Origin: Micavibrio sp. TMED27
Lineage (GTDB): Bacteria; Pseudomonadota; Alphaproteobacteria; Micavibrionales; Micavibrionaceae
Reading direction: 5' to 3'
Length of the DNA: 53,449 nucleotides
NCBI GenBank assembly: GCA_002167715.1
Contig: NHCG01000004.1
Span: 1 to 53,449 of the forward strand
In this document: positions 8,144 to 16,297 of the stretch, piece by piece
How positions within the stretch are numbered: the first letter of the stretch is position 1
How the letters are laid out: every line of letters begins with the position of its first letter
Made by a program: the position numbers and the translations under genes
The notes under the pieces: model-generated
The model's database searches: none
What the model saw: only the letters and a program-made list of their open reading frames with translations
Told to the model about the DNA's origin: nothing

Positions 8144-9510
8144 TAAAGCTCCTCCGTTTGTGCATATTCGGGCACGTCCGCCTGCCAGCCGAATTTTTTC
8201 TCGATCCTGTCCTTCATACTTTGTGCAGCACTGGCTTCACCGTGGACAACAAATACTTTGCGCGGCGGGTTGTTAAAATTCTCCATCCAGTTCAAGATCT
8301 CGCCGTAATCAGCATGGGCTGACATATTGTCCAGCTTCTCGATCTGCGCTTTGACAGGAAACATCTGGCCGTGGATTTTAATCTCCTTCTCGCCCCGTGC
8401 CAGCCGGTCGCCGCGCGTGCCGCCTGCCTGAAATCCGGCCAAAAGAACCGTATTGCGTTCATCGCCGATATAATGTTTGAGATGGTGCAGAACCCGTCCG
8501 CCTGTCGCCATGCCGCTGGCTGAGATAATAATTTTCGGCATGTTGTTGTTCTTGTTATAAATCGCCTTGGATTTTTCGACCTTGCGGGTATAGGTGGCAA
8601 TGCCGCACACATCCATACATAAATCATGCGGCATACGGTGATCGTTTAAATGCTTGCACAATAAGTCCGAAGCGCTGATTGCCATAGGGCTGTCCAGAAA
8701 AACGGGAAGACTTGAGGGAATGCGCCCTTCGGTTTTGAGCTTGTGAATATAAAACATGATGGCTTGTGCCCGACCGACAGCAAAAGCCGGGATGACAACG
8801 GTGCCGCCGCGTGCCGCCGTTTCATTGACAATGCGCTCAATATCCTCGGTCGGATCGTCCTTGTCATGCAGCCGGTCGCCATAGGTCGATTCAACAACCA
8901 GATAATCGGCATCTTGAATCTTCGCAGGCGCCTTCATCACCGGATCGTTAAGTCGCCCGATATCGCCGGAAAATAATATAGATGTGCCGCCTGTATCGCT
9001 GATCCGGACAAAAGCCGCGCCCAGAATATGCCCGGCGCGGTGCAGGGTAAATTCAAGCTCCTCAGTCAGTTTGCAGGGCTGGCCGAAATCAACCGGTTTG
9101 AAATACTGAAATGTATCACGCGCTTCTTTCTCATTATAAAGCGGCAGAGCGGGTTTATGTTTTGTATAGTGATAACGGTTGGCGCGCTCCGCATCCTCTT
9201 CCTGAATATGGCCGCTATCGGGCAGCAGGATTTTACACAGATCAAACGTGGCTTCGGAACAATAGATCGGGCCTTTAAACCCCGCCTTGACCAGCTTGGG
9301 GATATAGCCGCTATGATCCAGATGGGCATGTGTCAGGAGCAAGGCATCAATATCGCGCGGATTGACCGGCAAGCCTTTCCAGTTGCGCAGGCGCAGCTCC
9401 TTATGCCCCTGAAACAACCCGCAATCAATCATGATCTTTTTGCCGCCGTCTTCGAGCAGATATTTCGATCCGGTCACCGTGCCGGTTGCGCCTAAAAATG
9501 TTAGTTTCAT
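8143..9510 (-). CDS. MBL-fold beta-CASP RNA-processing exonuclease family protein
   Basis: A 455-residue metallo-beta-lactamase-fold hydrolase with a beta-CASP insert, the CPSF73/YSH1-like class. Zinc ligands are visible in LLTHAHLDHSGYIPKL, in HRAGHILGAAF, in LFSGDIGR and in VVHGE near the C-terminus. The beta-CASP and late motifs include DSPMAISAS, ISASGMATGGR and NMSAHADYGE. These proteins cut RNA endo- or exonucleolytically. The gene lies directly between phosphoketolase and AMP phosphorylase with overlapping stop and start codons, which suggests that it feeds mononucleotides into the next step. That coupling is inference. Confidence 0.88.
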   Translation of the reverse strand: MKLTFLGATGTVTGSKYLLEDGGKKIMIDCGLFQGHKELRLRNWKGLPVNPRDIDALLLTHAHLDHSGYIPKLVKAGFKGPIYCSEATFDLCKILLPDSGHIQEEDAERANRYHYTKHKPALPLYNEKEARDTFQYFKPVDFGQPCKLTEELEFTLHRAGHILGAAFVRISDTGGTSILFSGDIGRLNDPVMKAPAKIQDADYLVVESTYGDRLHDKDDPTEDIERIVNETAARGGTVVIPAFAVGRAQAIMFYIHKLKTEGRIPSSLPVFLDSPMAISASDLLCKHLNDHRMPHDLCMDVCGIATYTRKVEKSKAIYNKNNNMPKIIISASGMATGGRVLHHLKHYIGDERNTVLLAGFQAGGTRGDRLARGEKEIKIHGQMFPVKAQIEKLDNMSAHADYGEILNWMENFNNPPRKVFVVHGEASAAQSMKDRIEKKFGWQADVPEYAQTEEL

Positions 9511-11961
9511 TTAACTCTCCTTATTATTTGTTTTTGTAATCACACCATCCGGTGAACGGGTTCCATTCAGAGCCTGACGTTCCTCATCGCTCAAAATATT
9601 CTCTTCATTGATGCCGAGCAGCGTTGCGGTTTCGCGCAGAATATGCGCCCAGCTGCAGCCATTGACGAAATGCATGCCTTCAACATCCAGCGTGCCGCCC
9701 TGATTGATAAAGCCTAGAGCTTTTACACTTTTTCCAGACCATAAAGGCTGCAACGTCCCCAGCATCACTTCCGGGCGGGTATGGCTCATCATCAATATAT
9801 GACGGCTTGCAGGCGGAACAATGACATCACGCACGGCCTCAGGCACGATATGTTCCGCTTCACCGTCATTACGCGGCGTGCGGAACCGCCCAGGCTCAAT
9901 CAAATAGGAAACGCTGTGGGCAATATCGCGCTCTTTCAAACGCGCAGAGGCTTTTAAAACTTCGACCAGCTGATAGGCACCAATCGCCACCAGGCCTATC
10001 TCGGCTTTATCCGCCTCATGCCCGGCCCAGCTGATCTGGATGCCGCCATCATTCAGCAGCTTTTGCGATTCCTCTTCAGAAAACAAAACCGGCATTGCGC
10101 GTTTCGGGATGACCAGCGTCCAGATTTGCCCTTGCGTTTGATACAGCCGGGCAAGCGTTTCAGCGGCGCTGTTATAATCAGCCGGAAATAAAACACGGGA
10201 AATATCGGATGTTTCCGAGAGCATACTTTCCGCTAAAGACGGGTCCTGGTGGGAAAGTTCGTTCTTGCCGTTCTCCCATGTGTTGGATGTCAATACCAAG
10301 GGCACGGACAGCCACCCGGCCGGTTTGCCGATATCTTTTTGGTGTTTGGAAAAAATCACCTCCTGGCGCGCACCGCCGAACATCTTGGCGCCGAACGCCT
10401 CATAGGTGACAATCATATTAATGCCGCCTTTATTGCCGAACGCCGCTCCGGCCACCGCTTCTTCATTGAGCGCTGTGATCACTTTGCCCAGCGTAGATTC
10501 CTCTAATCCTTCCTCCGCATCCACTACGCGAAACTCCAAAGCCTCCAGCGTATCATCCATACGGTTGGACAGCATTTCATCGGGGTTACCAACGCGCGGT
10601 CTGAGATGCGGATTGGCTTTAACAGTCTTTAAAAACCCTTCATCAATCGCATCCATGGGGCTGATCTCTTCCCAAATTTGCGGGTCGTTTGTTTGTGAAG
10701 TGATGGCCTTAAAATTCAGATCAGGAAGGGTTTTTAAGCGGACATCACGATTGCCGGCCGGATGTTCCCGCTCTTTCACGCGATCTGATTTCTCGTGATG
10801 TTGAAACAGGGAAACAGAGTCCTGCAACTCAGCAAAAGGCACATAAAGTTTTTTGGCGTGAGTATTAAAACGCTTGGCCGCCACCTCATTGATATGTGGG
10901 TTATCGACCAAGGGTAGATTATGTGCGTAATTTGTGCCTTCATTGTAAAACCCCGCGCCTTTGGGCGCAACGGCAATGCCATAGGGCACGGGCACATGGT
11001 AATGCTCAACGGAATTCAGATTAGCTGCATATTCGCGCAGGCGGCGTTCTTGTTGCCAGATCGCCCAAGCAAAAGCCGCCGGATCGCGCCCGTCGAAAAC
11101 AAGCGGCTCAAAGCCGTGCAGCTCAAGATGTTTGATAAACCATTCCACGCCGCCTTCCTGCGACATGGTGGTGCGCTGATCGATCCTGCGGCCATTGGCA
11201 ATCATGATCGGCACAACTTCGCCGCAATCCTCGGCGCGCCACCAGCGCGGTGTCCAGTCCGCGCCGCGTTGTTCTTCAAATGCGCCGTCACTTAAGAACG
11301 CCACCAGAGATTCACCGGGCAGCGGCATATGCGCATATTGAACCGAGGCAAAACCAAGATAGCCGCCTTCCAAATGCCCGCCGCCCGTATGCGGATTGAC
11401 ATGACTGCCCAGCGGCGAGTCCTGTCTTCCGTCTTCATTCAGGCTGTAGGAATAAAAATCGCGCGCAAAACGGGTTAAGCCGTCTTCACTTAAAGCATAA
11501 CGCGCCGCATGTTCCTCCGTCATATTGCCGAGCAATAAATTAACGCTATCGATGGCCGCCACGGCATGGCCTTGCCCCATCACCCAGCTGCGCGTTGTGC
11601 CCGTCAGCGCATTGGCTAGCATGTATCCGACATAGGCCGGGATCATATTGAGCGAACCGCCAAGATGGCCTTGCGGGTCTTTTTTGAAATCATCCGTCTT
11701 TAAATCGCGGCCATCAGTATAGATATGGGCAGCATAAGTCTGATTGACCGCAAGCCACATTGCCGCATTGGCAATCCGGTCTGCCGCCGCCAGCACATCA
11801 TAAAAAGCTACGCCGTCCCCGGCGGTGTTTTCAGCCGATAGCGTTGCCGCCATCTCAGCAATACGCTTGCGGGTTTCGGCAGAATGCGCAATAACCCCGT
11901 AGCCCTCAAACCACTCTTTTTCTGAAACCGTTTCCTGCGTGCTTGTTAATTGATCCTGCAT
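9511..11961 (-). CDS. xfp: Phosphoketolase (Xfp)
   Basis: An 816-residue thiamine-diphosphate enzyme that splits xylulose 5-phosphate (and often fructose 6-phosphate) with phosphate to give acetyl phosphate plus glyceraldehyde 3-phosphate (or erythrose 4-phosphate). Family length is about 790-830. Motifs include GHLGGSLNMIPAYVGYM, MGQGHAVAA, SHVNPHTGGGHLEGG, FLSDGAFEEQRG for the cofactor, and WSGKSVKALGFINQGGTLDV in the C-terminal domain. AAGGAG precedes the ATG. With acetate kinase, the MaoC-phosphotransacetylase fusion and PHA synthase in the same run, its acetyl phosphate can become ATP plus acetate, or acetyl-CoA for polymer. Confidence 0.95.
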   Translation of the reverse strand: MQDQLTSTQETVSEKEWFEGYGVIAHSAETRKRIAEMAATLSAENTAGDGVAFYDVLAAADRIANAAMWLAVNQTYAAHIYTDGRDLKTDDFKKDPQGHLGGSLNMIPAYVGYMLANALTGTTRSWVMGQGHAVAAIDSVNLLLGNMTEEHAARYALSEDGLTRFARDFYSYSLNEDGRQDSPLGSHVNPHTGGGHLEGGYLGFASVQYAHMPLPGESLVAFLSDGAFEEQRGADWTPRWWRAEDCGEVVPIMIANGRRIDQRTTMSQEGGVEWFIKHLELHGFEPLVFDGRDPAAFAWAIWQQERRLREYAANLNSVEHYHVPVPYGIAVAPKGAGFYNEGTNYAHNLPLVDNPHINEVAAKRFNTHAKKLYVPFAELQDSVSLFQHHEKSDRVKEREHPAGNRDVRLKTLPDLNFKAITSQTNDPQIWEEISPMDAIDEGFLKTVKANPHLRPRVGNPDEMLSNRMDDTLEALEFRVVDAEEGLEESTLGKVITALNEEAVAGAAFGNKGGINMIVTYEAFGAKMFGGARQEVIFSKHQKDIGKPAGWLSVPLVLTSNTWENGKNELSHQDPSLAESMLSETSDISRVLFPADYNSAAETLARLYQTQGQIWTLVIPKRAMPVLFSEEESQKLLNDGGIQISWAGHEADKAEIGLVAIGAYQLVEVLKASARLKERDIAHSVSYLIEPGRFRTPRNDGEAEHIVPEAVRDVIVPPASRHILMMSHTRPEVMLGTLQPLWSGKSVKALGFINQGGTLDVEGMHFVNGCSWAHILRETATLLGINEENILSDEERQALNGTRSPDGVITKTNNKES

Positions 11962-11965
11962 GTTT

Positions 11966-13174
11966 TTAACTCCTTACTTTTACGGGATTATATTCGGACT
12001 TTGGCAGGCTCAAATGCAGCCAGATATATCCGGCAACGGCAGAGATCAGCGAGGCAATCAAGATCGCCAGTCTGCCGATTTCCGGATTGCCGTTATGGGG
12101 AAAAGCCAGCGTGTTTAAAAACAGCGCCATGGTAAAACCGATCCCGCCCAGAAGCGCTACACCAAAGATCTGCCGCCAGTTGATATGGTCAGCCAGACGC
12201 GCCAAGCCGGACAGATGCGCCAGAAATGCAAAGGTAAAAATACCCAGCGGCTTGCCCAAAACCAGCCCGGCGATGATGCCCAGCGAAAGCGATGATCCCA
12301 GATGATGCGGGGAAATATCGGTGAGGACGATCCCGGCATTAAAAAAGGCAAAAAGCGGCACAATGAAAAACGCCACCCACGGATGCAACCCATCCTCGAC
12401 AAAGCGCAGCGGGATATAGGCGCATGATTTTTTAAGCCGCAGCGGCAGAGCCAATCCGACTGCCACACCGGCCATGGTCGGGTGAATACCGGATTCCTGA
12501 AAGGTCGCCCATAACACGATGCCCATGACGATATAGAGCGAGGCATGGGTGACACCGAAACGGTTGAGCACAAATAAGGCGGCAATGCCGAGCAATGAGA
12601 AGAGAAGAACGCTCACGGTCAGATGGCTGCCATAAAATAATGCGATGATCAGAATGCCGCCCAGATCATCAAATATGGCCAGCGCCGCCAGAAACAGCTT
12701 CAGCTCAACCGGCACACGCTTACCCAGTAAAGAAAGTACGCCGAGGCTGAGCGCAATATCGGTAGCGGTCGGAATCGCCCAGCCCTGCATGAGTGTGGGG
12801 TTATCACGATTGAAAAACAGGTAAAACGCCGCCGGAACCGCCATCCCACCCAGCGCCGCAAAGGCAGGCAACAGCATTTGCCTTGTTCCGGATAGATGGC
12901 CGTCCAGAATCTCGCGCTTGATTTCAAGGGTCACAGCCAAAAAGAAAAACGCCATCAACCCTTCATTAATCCAGAACACCAGCGGCTTTTGCAGGATAAA
13001 GTCCCCGAAACTGATCACGACAGGCGTGTGGTGAAAAATATCGTAAGCGAGTTTCAGCGGCGAATTCACGCACAGCAACGCAATGCCGAGCGCGCCGATC
13101 ATCATGAGCGCGGCCCACTGATCGGCGCTGGCGGTTTTACCCGCTATAGCAAAATGGCGTTTACGCTTTTGCAT
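11966..13174 (-). CDS. nhaA: Na+/H+ antiporter NhaA
   Basis: A 402-residue inner-membrane antiporter with about twelve helices. Family motifs are clear: NEGLMAFFFLAVTLEIKRE, ATDIALSLGVLSLLGKRVP, the two adjacent transport aspartates in AIFDDLGGI, and GGIGFTMALFLNTLAF near the C-terminus. NhaA exchanges external protons for internal Na+ and supports pH and salt homeostasis. I place the start at 13174, a canonical ATG; the preceding TTG also fits. It sits between a small membrane protein and phosphoketolase with short gaps and no separate promoter visible. Its presence suggests that the operon addresses acid or cation stress. Confidence 0.94.
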   Translation of the reverse strand: MQKRKRHFAIAGKTASADQWAALMMIGALGIALLCVNSPLKLAYDIFHHTPVVISFGDFILQKPLVFWINEGLMAFFFLAVTLEIKREILDGHLSGTRQMLLPAFAALGGMAVPAAFYLFFNRDNPTLMQGWAIPTATDIALSLGVLSLLGKRVPVELKLFLAALAIFDDLGGILIIALFYGSHLTVSVLLFSLLGIAALFVLNRFGVTHASLYIVMGIVLWATFQESGIHPTMAGVAVGLALPLRLKKSCAYIPLRFVEDGLHPWVAFFIVPLFAFFNAGIVLTDISPHHLGSSLSLGIIAGLVLGKPLGIFTFAFLAHLSGLARLADHINWRQIFGVALLGGIGFTMALFLNTLAFPHNGNPEIGRLAILIASLISAVAGYIWLHLSLPKSEYNPVKVRS

Positions 13175-13184
13175 CAACCCTCAC

Positions 13185-13460
13185 TTATTCAGGAAAGATA
13201 TGATGGTTAGCATCATCGGCATTATGCTGCATCAGATGGATGGTCTTGTTTACAGGGCTGTAAAAAACACCGGCCTCGTGATATTTGAACCACCAGTAGC
13301 CCGTGCAAATCAACCCCAGAATGCCGCCGATTAGCATGACATACGCGCCAACCTTCATCAGCTTCGAGCCTTCCTTGCCCGCGTAATACAGCACTACCAG
13401 CCCCGCGCCGATCAGCGCGATTTCCAGCATGGCAGCTATATCGCCTGTAAATTGGTCCAT
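13185..13460 (-). CDS. Small two-helix membrane protein
   Basis: A 91-residue protein with two hydrophobic helices (IALIGAGLVVLYYAGK and VGAYVMLIGGILGLICTGYWW) and a hydrophilic His-rich tail (HLMQHNADDANHHIF). GGAAAA precedes the ATG. I recognise no family. It follows the periplasmic YYGCC protein gene closely and precedes nhaA. The C-terminal His residues could touch metal on one side of the membrane, which is only a possibility. Confidence 0.65.
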   Translation of the reverse strand: MDQFTGDIAAMLEIALIGAGLVVLYYAGKEGSKLMKVGAYVMLIGGILGLICTGYWWFKYHEAGVFYSPVNKTIHLMQHNADDANHHIFPE

Positions 13461-13481
13461 GGTTTTTTCCTTTCTTGTGCC

Positions 13482-13925
13482 TTACTGTTGATCAGCCATT
13501 TGTGTATCAAACAGCTTCAGATTTTGTTCGTTTTCAAAATAATAAACTGCGCCGTCAGGCCCCGAACCAATCACGGCAATGGCCTTGTCAACAATGTCGC
13601 CGCTAATCGGATCTCTGCCCTCTCTTATTTCTTGGACGTTTTCAAGTTTGGCTTTACACATTTGACAGCAGCCGTAATAGGTTTTCCCGTTCACTTCGAC
13701 AGGGATTTGTACATTGGGAAATTTCTGGTCATTCACCATGCAAACATATTCCGGCTCAACTTTTTCTAACCAGCTATATTCATAGGCTTTGGAAGAAGAG
13801 TGCGCGTGTTCAGTGCCCGCTCCTGTCTCCGCCAAAGCGGGGAAGGAAAAAGCTAGAAATAATGTCAAAAAAATCGCCAGAAACAGCTGATTTTTTTCAG
13901 GATTGAACGTTTTTTTTATATGCAT
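13482..13925 (-). CDS. Periplasmic TRASH-like (YYGCC) metal-binding protein, copy 1
   Basis: A 147-residue exported protein, with AAGGAG before the ATG and a signal peptide ending near ALA. The mature part has the pattern EYVCMVND, then about 20 residues, then GKTYYGCCQMCKAKLE, followed by DPISGDIVDKA, AVIG, and VYYFENEQN. One Cys, a spacer of about 20, then CCxxC resembles the TRASH/NosL-like metal-chelating knuckle. A clear paralogue lies at 28657-29109. I infer periplasmic copper or heavy-metal binding or delivery. It sits between phaC and a small membrane-protein gene inside the long operon, downstream of genes for a copper ATPase. Confidence 0.75.
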   Translation of the reverse strand: MHIKKTFNPEKNQLFLAIFLTLFLAFSFPALAETGAGTEHAHSSSKAYEYSWLEKVEPEYVCMVNDQKFPNVQIPVEVNGKTYYGCCQMCKAKLENVQEIREGRDPISGDIVDKAIAVIGSGPDGAVYYFENEQNLKLFDTQMADQQ

Positions 13926-13939
13926 GTTTTTTCTCCTTT

Positions 13940-15775
13940 TTATTTCATCAAAACATAGTCGCCCGGTGCATCACGCAAAGGCTTGTAACCCTTTTTGGCC
14001 GCGCCCATAGACGGCGGCTTAACTTTATCGCCGGAGTGTCCCGCCAGCCATTTTTGCCATTCCAGCCACCATGAGCCGTCATGGGAGGGCGTTTCCGCGC
14101 ACCACTCATCGGGCGGCGTAAACTTGTCCGCATTCTTTTGTGTAGCAATCTGGTAGGTGCGGCGTGGATGTCCCGGTTCGCTGACGATCCCCGCATTATG
14201 CCCGCCGCTGGCTAGAGCAAAGGTGACATCGGTATCGGCAAACAGGTGTATTTTATAGACCGAGCGCCACGGCGCGACATGATCGCGCTGCGTGGAAACA
14301 GCAAAAACCGGCACACGAATATCGGTAAGCGCAACCGGCTTGCCCTCAATTGCAAACCGGCCTTCGGCCAGATCGTTATTCAGGAACAGGCTGCGCAAAT
14401 ATTCGCTATGCATCTTATAAGGCATGCGCGTGACATCGGCATTCCAGGCCATCAAATCATTCGGCGGCCTGCGTTCCCCCAGCATATAATTCTCCACAGC
14501 CCGCGACCAGATGAGATCACGGGAGCGCAGCATCTGGAAGGTTCCGGCCATATGCTTGCCGCTCAGATAGCCTTTTTCCCACATGGTGTCTTCCAGCCAT
14601 GCGAGCTGACTCTCATCAGTGAACATCGAAAGCTCGCCCGCTTCTTCAAAATCAACCTGCGTGGTAAACAGGGTCAGGGATTTTAGGGAATCCCCATCAT
14701 CTCGCGCCAATGCCGCCGCCGCAATCGCGGCCAGCGTCCCACCCAGGCAATAGCCCGCCAGATGCACTTTCTGATCCGGAACGATTGTCTTGATGGCCTT
14801 AAGCGCCTCCATAATGCCCAACTCAAGATAATCCTCAAACCCGAGATCGCGCTCTTCAGCGCCGGGATTATTCCATGAAATCATGAACACTGTATGGCCC
14901 TGATCGACCAGATATTTGACCAGAGAATTTTCCGGGGAGAGATCGAGAATGTAATATTTCATGATCCAAGCCGGAGTGATCAGCACAGGCTCGGCATAGA
15001 CCTCTTTTGTGGCCGGTGCATACTGGATCAACTCAATGAGGCGGTTTTGATAAACCACCTTGCCCTTGGTCACAGCTATATTTTCACCGACCTTATAGTC
15101 TTCCATCCCGGCAGCTTGCTGGCCGGTTATCTGCTGCATCCAATCATCCATGAAATTCTGAGCGCCCCTGAAAAAATTAAACCCGCCTTGTTCGGTGGTG
15201 GCTTTGACAACATGCGGATTGGTCAGCGGGAAATTGAGCGGTGAGAACATATCCAGCATTTGCCGCGCCATAAAGGGCAGCACGGCTTCATGATGCCGAG
15301 TTACGCCGCGCACATCTGTGGCTTCCTGCCACCATTGCTCGGTCAGCAAATACGCCTGTTTATAGAGGCTGTAAGGCCATTCATCCCAATCTTCTCCTTT
15401 AAAGCGGTGATCCTGCGGCAATGGCTCGGCACAACATTCCGCATGATCATGTCCTGAAATCTGACAACGGATAAAAGACGCAAAAAGCGCGGCTCTGTCT
15501 GCTGCGCTGCGCGCCAGCTCCGCCTGCCGCCCGGGAGACAGCGCCAGATGAGTCAGCCAATCGGCATAAGCCAGACCCAGCGAAGTCGGAGACAGACCGG
15601 AAATCTTGCTCATCCCGGCATGCAGCATGCGGTCAGCCAGCGGCACATCTTCGGCCACAGGCATTGGCGGCAGTTTCATATGCGGGCCGCAAAATGTATG
15701 CTCCGCTGCGGCGTCCTTGTTTTCAGCAGGGAAGCTGGAAATATTACTTTGTTTTTGTTTTGCGGTTTTTGTCAT
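13940..15775 (-). CDS. phaC: Class I poly(3-hydroxyalkanoate) synthase PhaC
   Basis: A 611-residue polymerase that joins hydroxyacyl-CoA units into polyhydroxyalkanoate granules. The N-terminal PhaC domain includes NFPLTNPHVVKATTEQGG. The alpha/beta-hydrolase core has the modified lipase box GYCLGG with nucleophile Cys343, Asp498 in QRDHVAPW, and His526 in GGHNAG. The length fits class I, with no PhaE partner in the window. The conserved end region SWWLEWQKWL is present. No phaA or phaB lies nearby, so 3-hydroxybutyryl-CoA must come from elsewhere or through the MaoC-type hydratase encoded in the same operon. The ribosome site is weak, and translation may depend on the upstream gene. Confidence 0.94.
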   Translation of the reverse strand: MTKTAKQKQSNISSFPAENKDAAAEHTFCGPHMKLPPMPVAEDVPLADRMLHAGMSKISGLSPTSLGLAYADWLTHLALSPGRQAELARSAADRAALFASFIRCQISGHDHAECCAEPLPQDHRFKGEDWDEWPYSLYKQAYLLTEQWWQEATDVRGVTRHHEAVLPFMARQMLDMFSPLNFPLTNPHVVKATTEQGGFNFFRGAQNFMDDWMQQITGQQAAGMEDYKVGENIAVTKGKVVYQNRLIELIQYAPATKEVYAEPVLITPAWIMKYYILDLSPENSLVKYLVDQGHTVFMISWNNPGAEERDLGFEDYLELGIMEALKAIKTIVPDQKVHLAGYCLGGTLAAIAAAALARDDGDSLKSLTLFTTQVDFEEAGELSMFTDESQLAWLEDTMWEKGYLSGKHMAGTFQMLRSRDLIWSRAVENYMLGERRPPNDLMAWNADVTRMPYKMHSEYLRSLFLNNDLAEGRFAIEGKPVALTDIRVPVFAVSTQRDHVAPWRSVYKIHLFADTDVTFALASGGHNAGIVSEPGHPRRTYQIATQKNADKFTPPDEWCAETPSHDGSWWLEWQKWLAGHSGDKVKPPSMGAAKKGYKPLRDAPGDYVLMK

Positions 15776-15791
15776 CCAAATCTGTCCGGCC

Positions 15792-16271
15792 CTATTTGTT
15801 TAATCGGGAAGTATGCTGCATATACTCCTTCACGGTAATTTGCTCGTCTTCATTGTGATCCATCCGTTCAAAATGGGCGCTGAAATAGGAAAGATATTCT
15901 GCTTGCGAAACCATCCCGTCTTTATCGAGATCCACAGCCTTAATTTTTTTACCCAGATGCACGCCATGGTGATCAACCCATTTGCCGAAATGATCGCCTT
16001 TTTCCTCAAAGCGCGAGACCGTGTCTCTGGTTTCGTCATAAGAGATCTGGCTGTCTTGATTACGGTCGGCCTCTTCAAATTTTTTCATCATCACAGAGCG
16101 GCGCTCTTCAAGCTGCAATACGCCATCTTCATTGAGATCGTGTTTTCTGATTTCCAGCTCCCGCCCTTCATATTGCGGTTTTGAAGGATCGGCACTTTTA
16201 TTCTCCTCTCCATGTCCGGCCCAGGCCAGAGACGGTGAAAGCGCGGCTAAAATAATCAATAAACGAAACAT
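15792..16271 (-). CDS. Secreted EF-hand calcium-binding protein
   Basis: A 159-residue precursor with a signal peptide (MFRLLIILAALSPSLAWA). AAAAGGAG-like sequence precedes the chosen ATG at 16271; the longer frame overlaps the DUF3141 gene. Four EF-hand loops are visible: DLNEDGVLQLEE, DRNQDSQISYDE, DLDKDGMVSQAE and DHNEDEQITVKE. Loops one and three follow the consensus best. These proteins bind Ca2+ in the periplasm or outside the cell. The gene lies between DUF3141 and phaC, and its role in a PHB context is unknown to me. Confidence 0.85.
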   Translation of the reverse strand: MFRLLIILAALSPSLAWAGHGEENKSADPSKPQYEGRELEIRKHDLNEDGVLQLEERRSVMMKKFEEADRNQDSQISYDETRDTVSRFEEKGDHFGKWVDHHGVHLGKKIKAVDLDKDGMVSQAEYLSYFSAHFERMDHNEDEQITVKEYMQHTSRLNK

Positions 16272-16297
16272 GGTCTTCTCCTTTTTTCGATGTATCC

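Noticed and set aside
8711-8725. TTGAGGGAA inside the nuclease gene as a promoter
   Set aside because: It lies in the middle of a coding region, no CGTA follows at the correct spacing, and no gene starts nearby on that strand.
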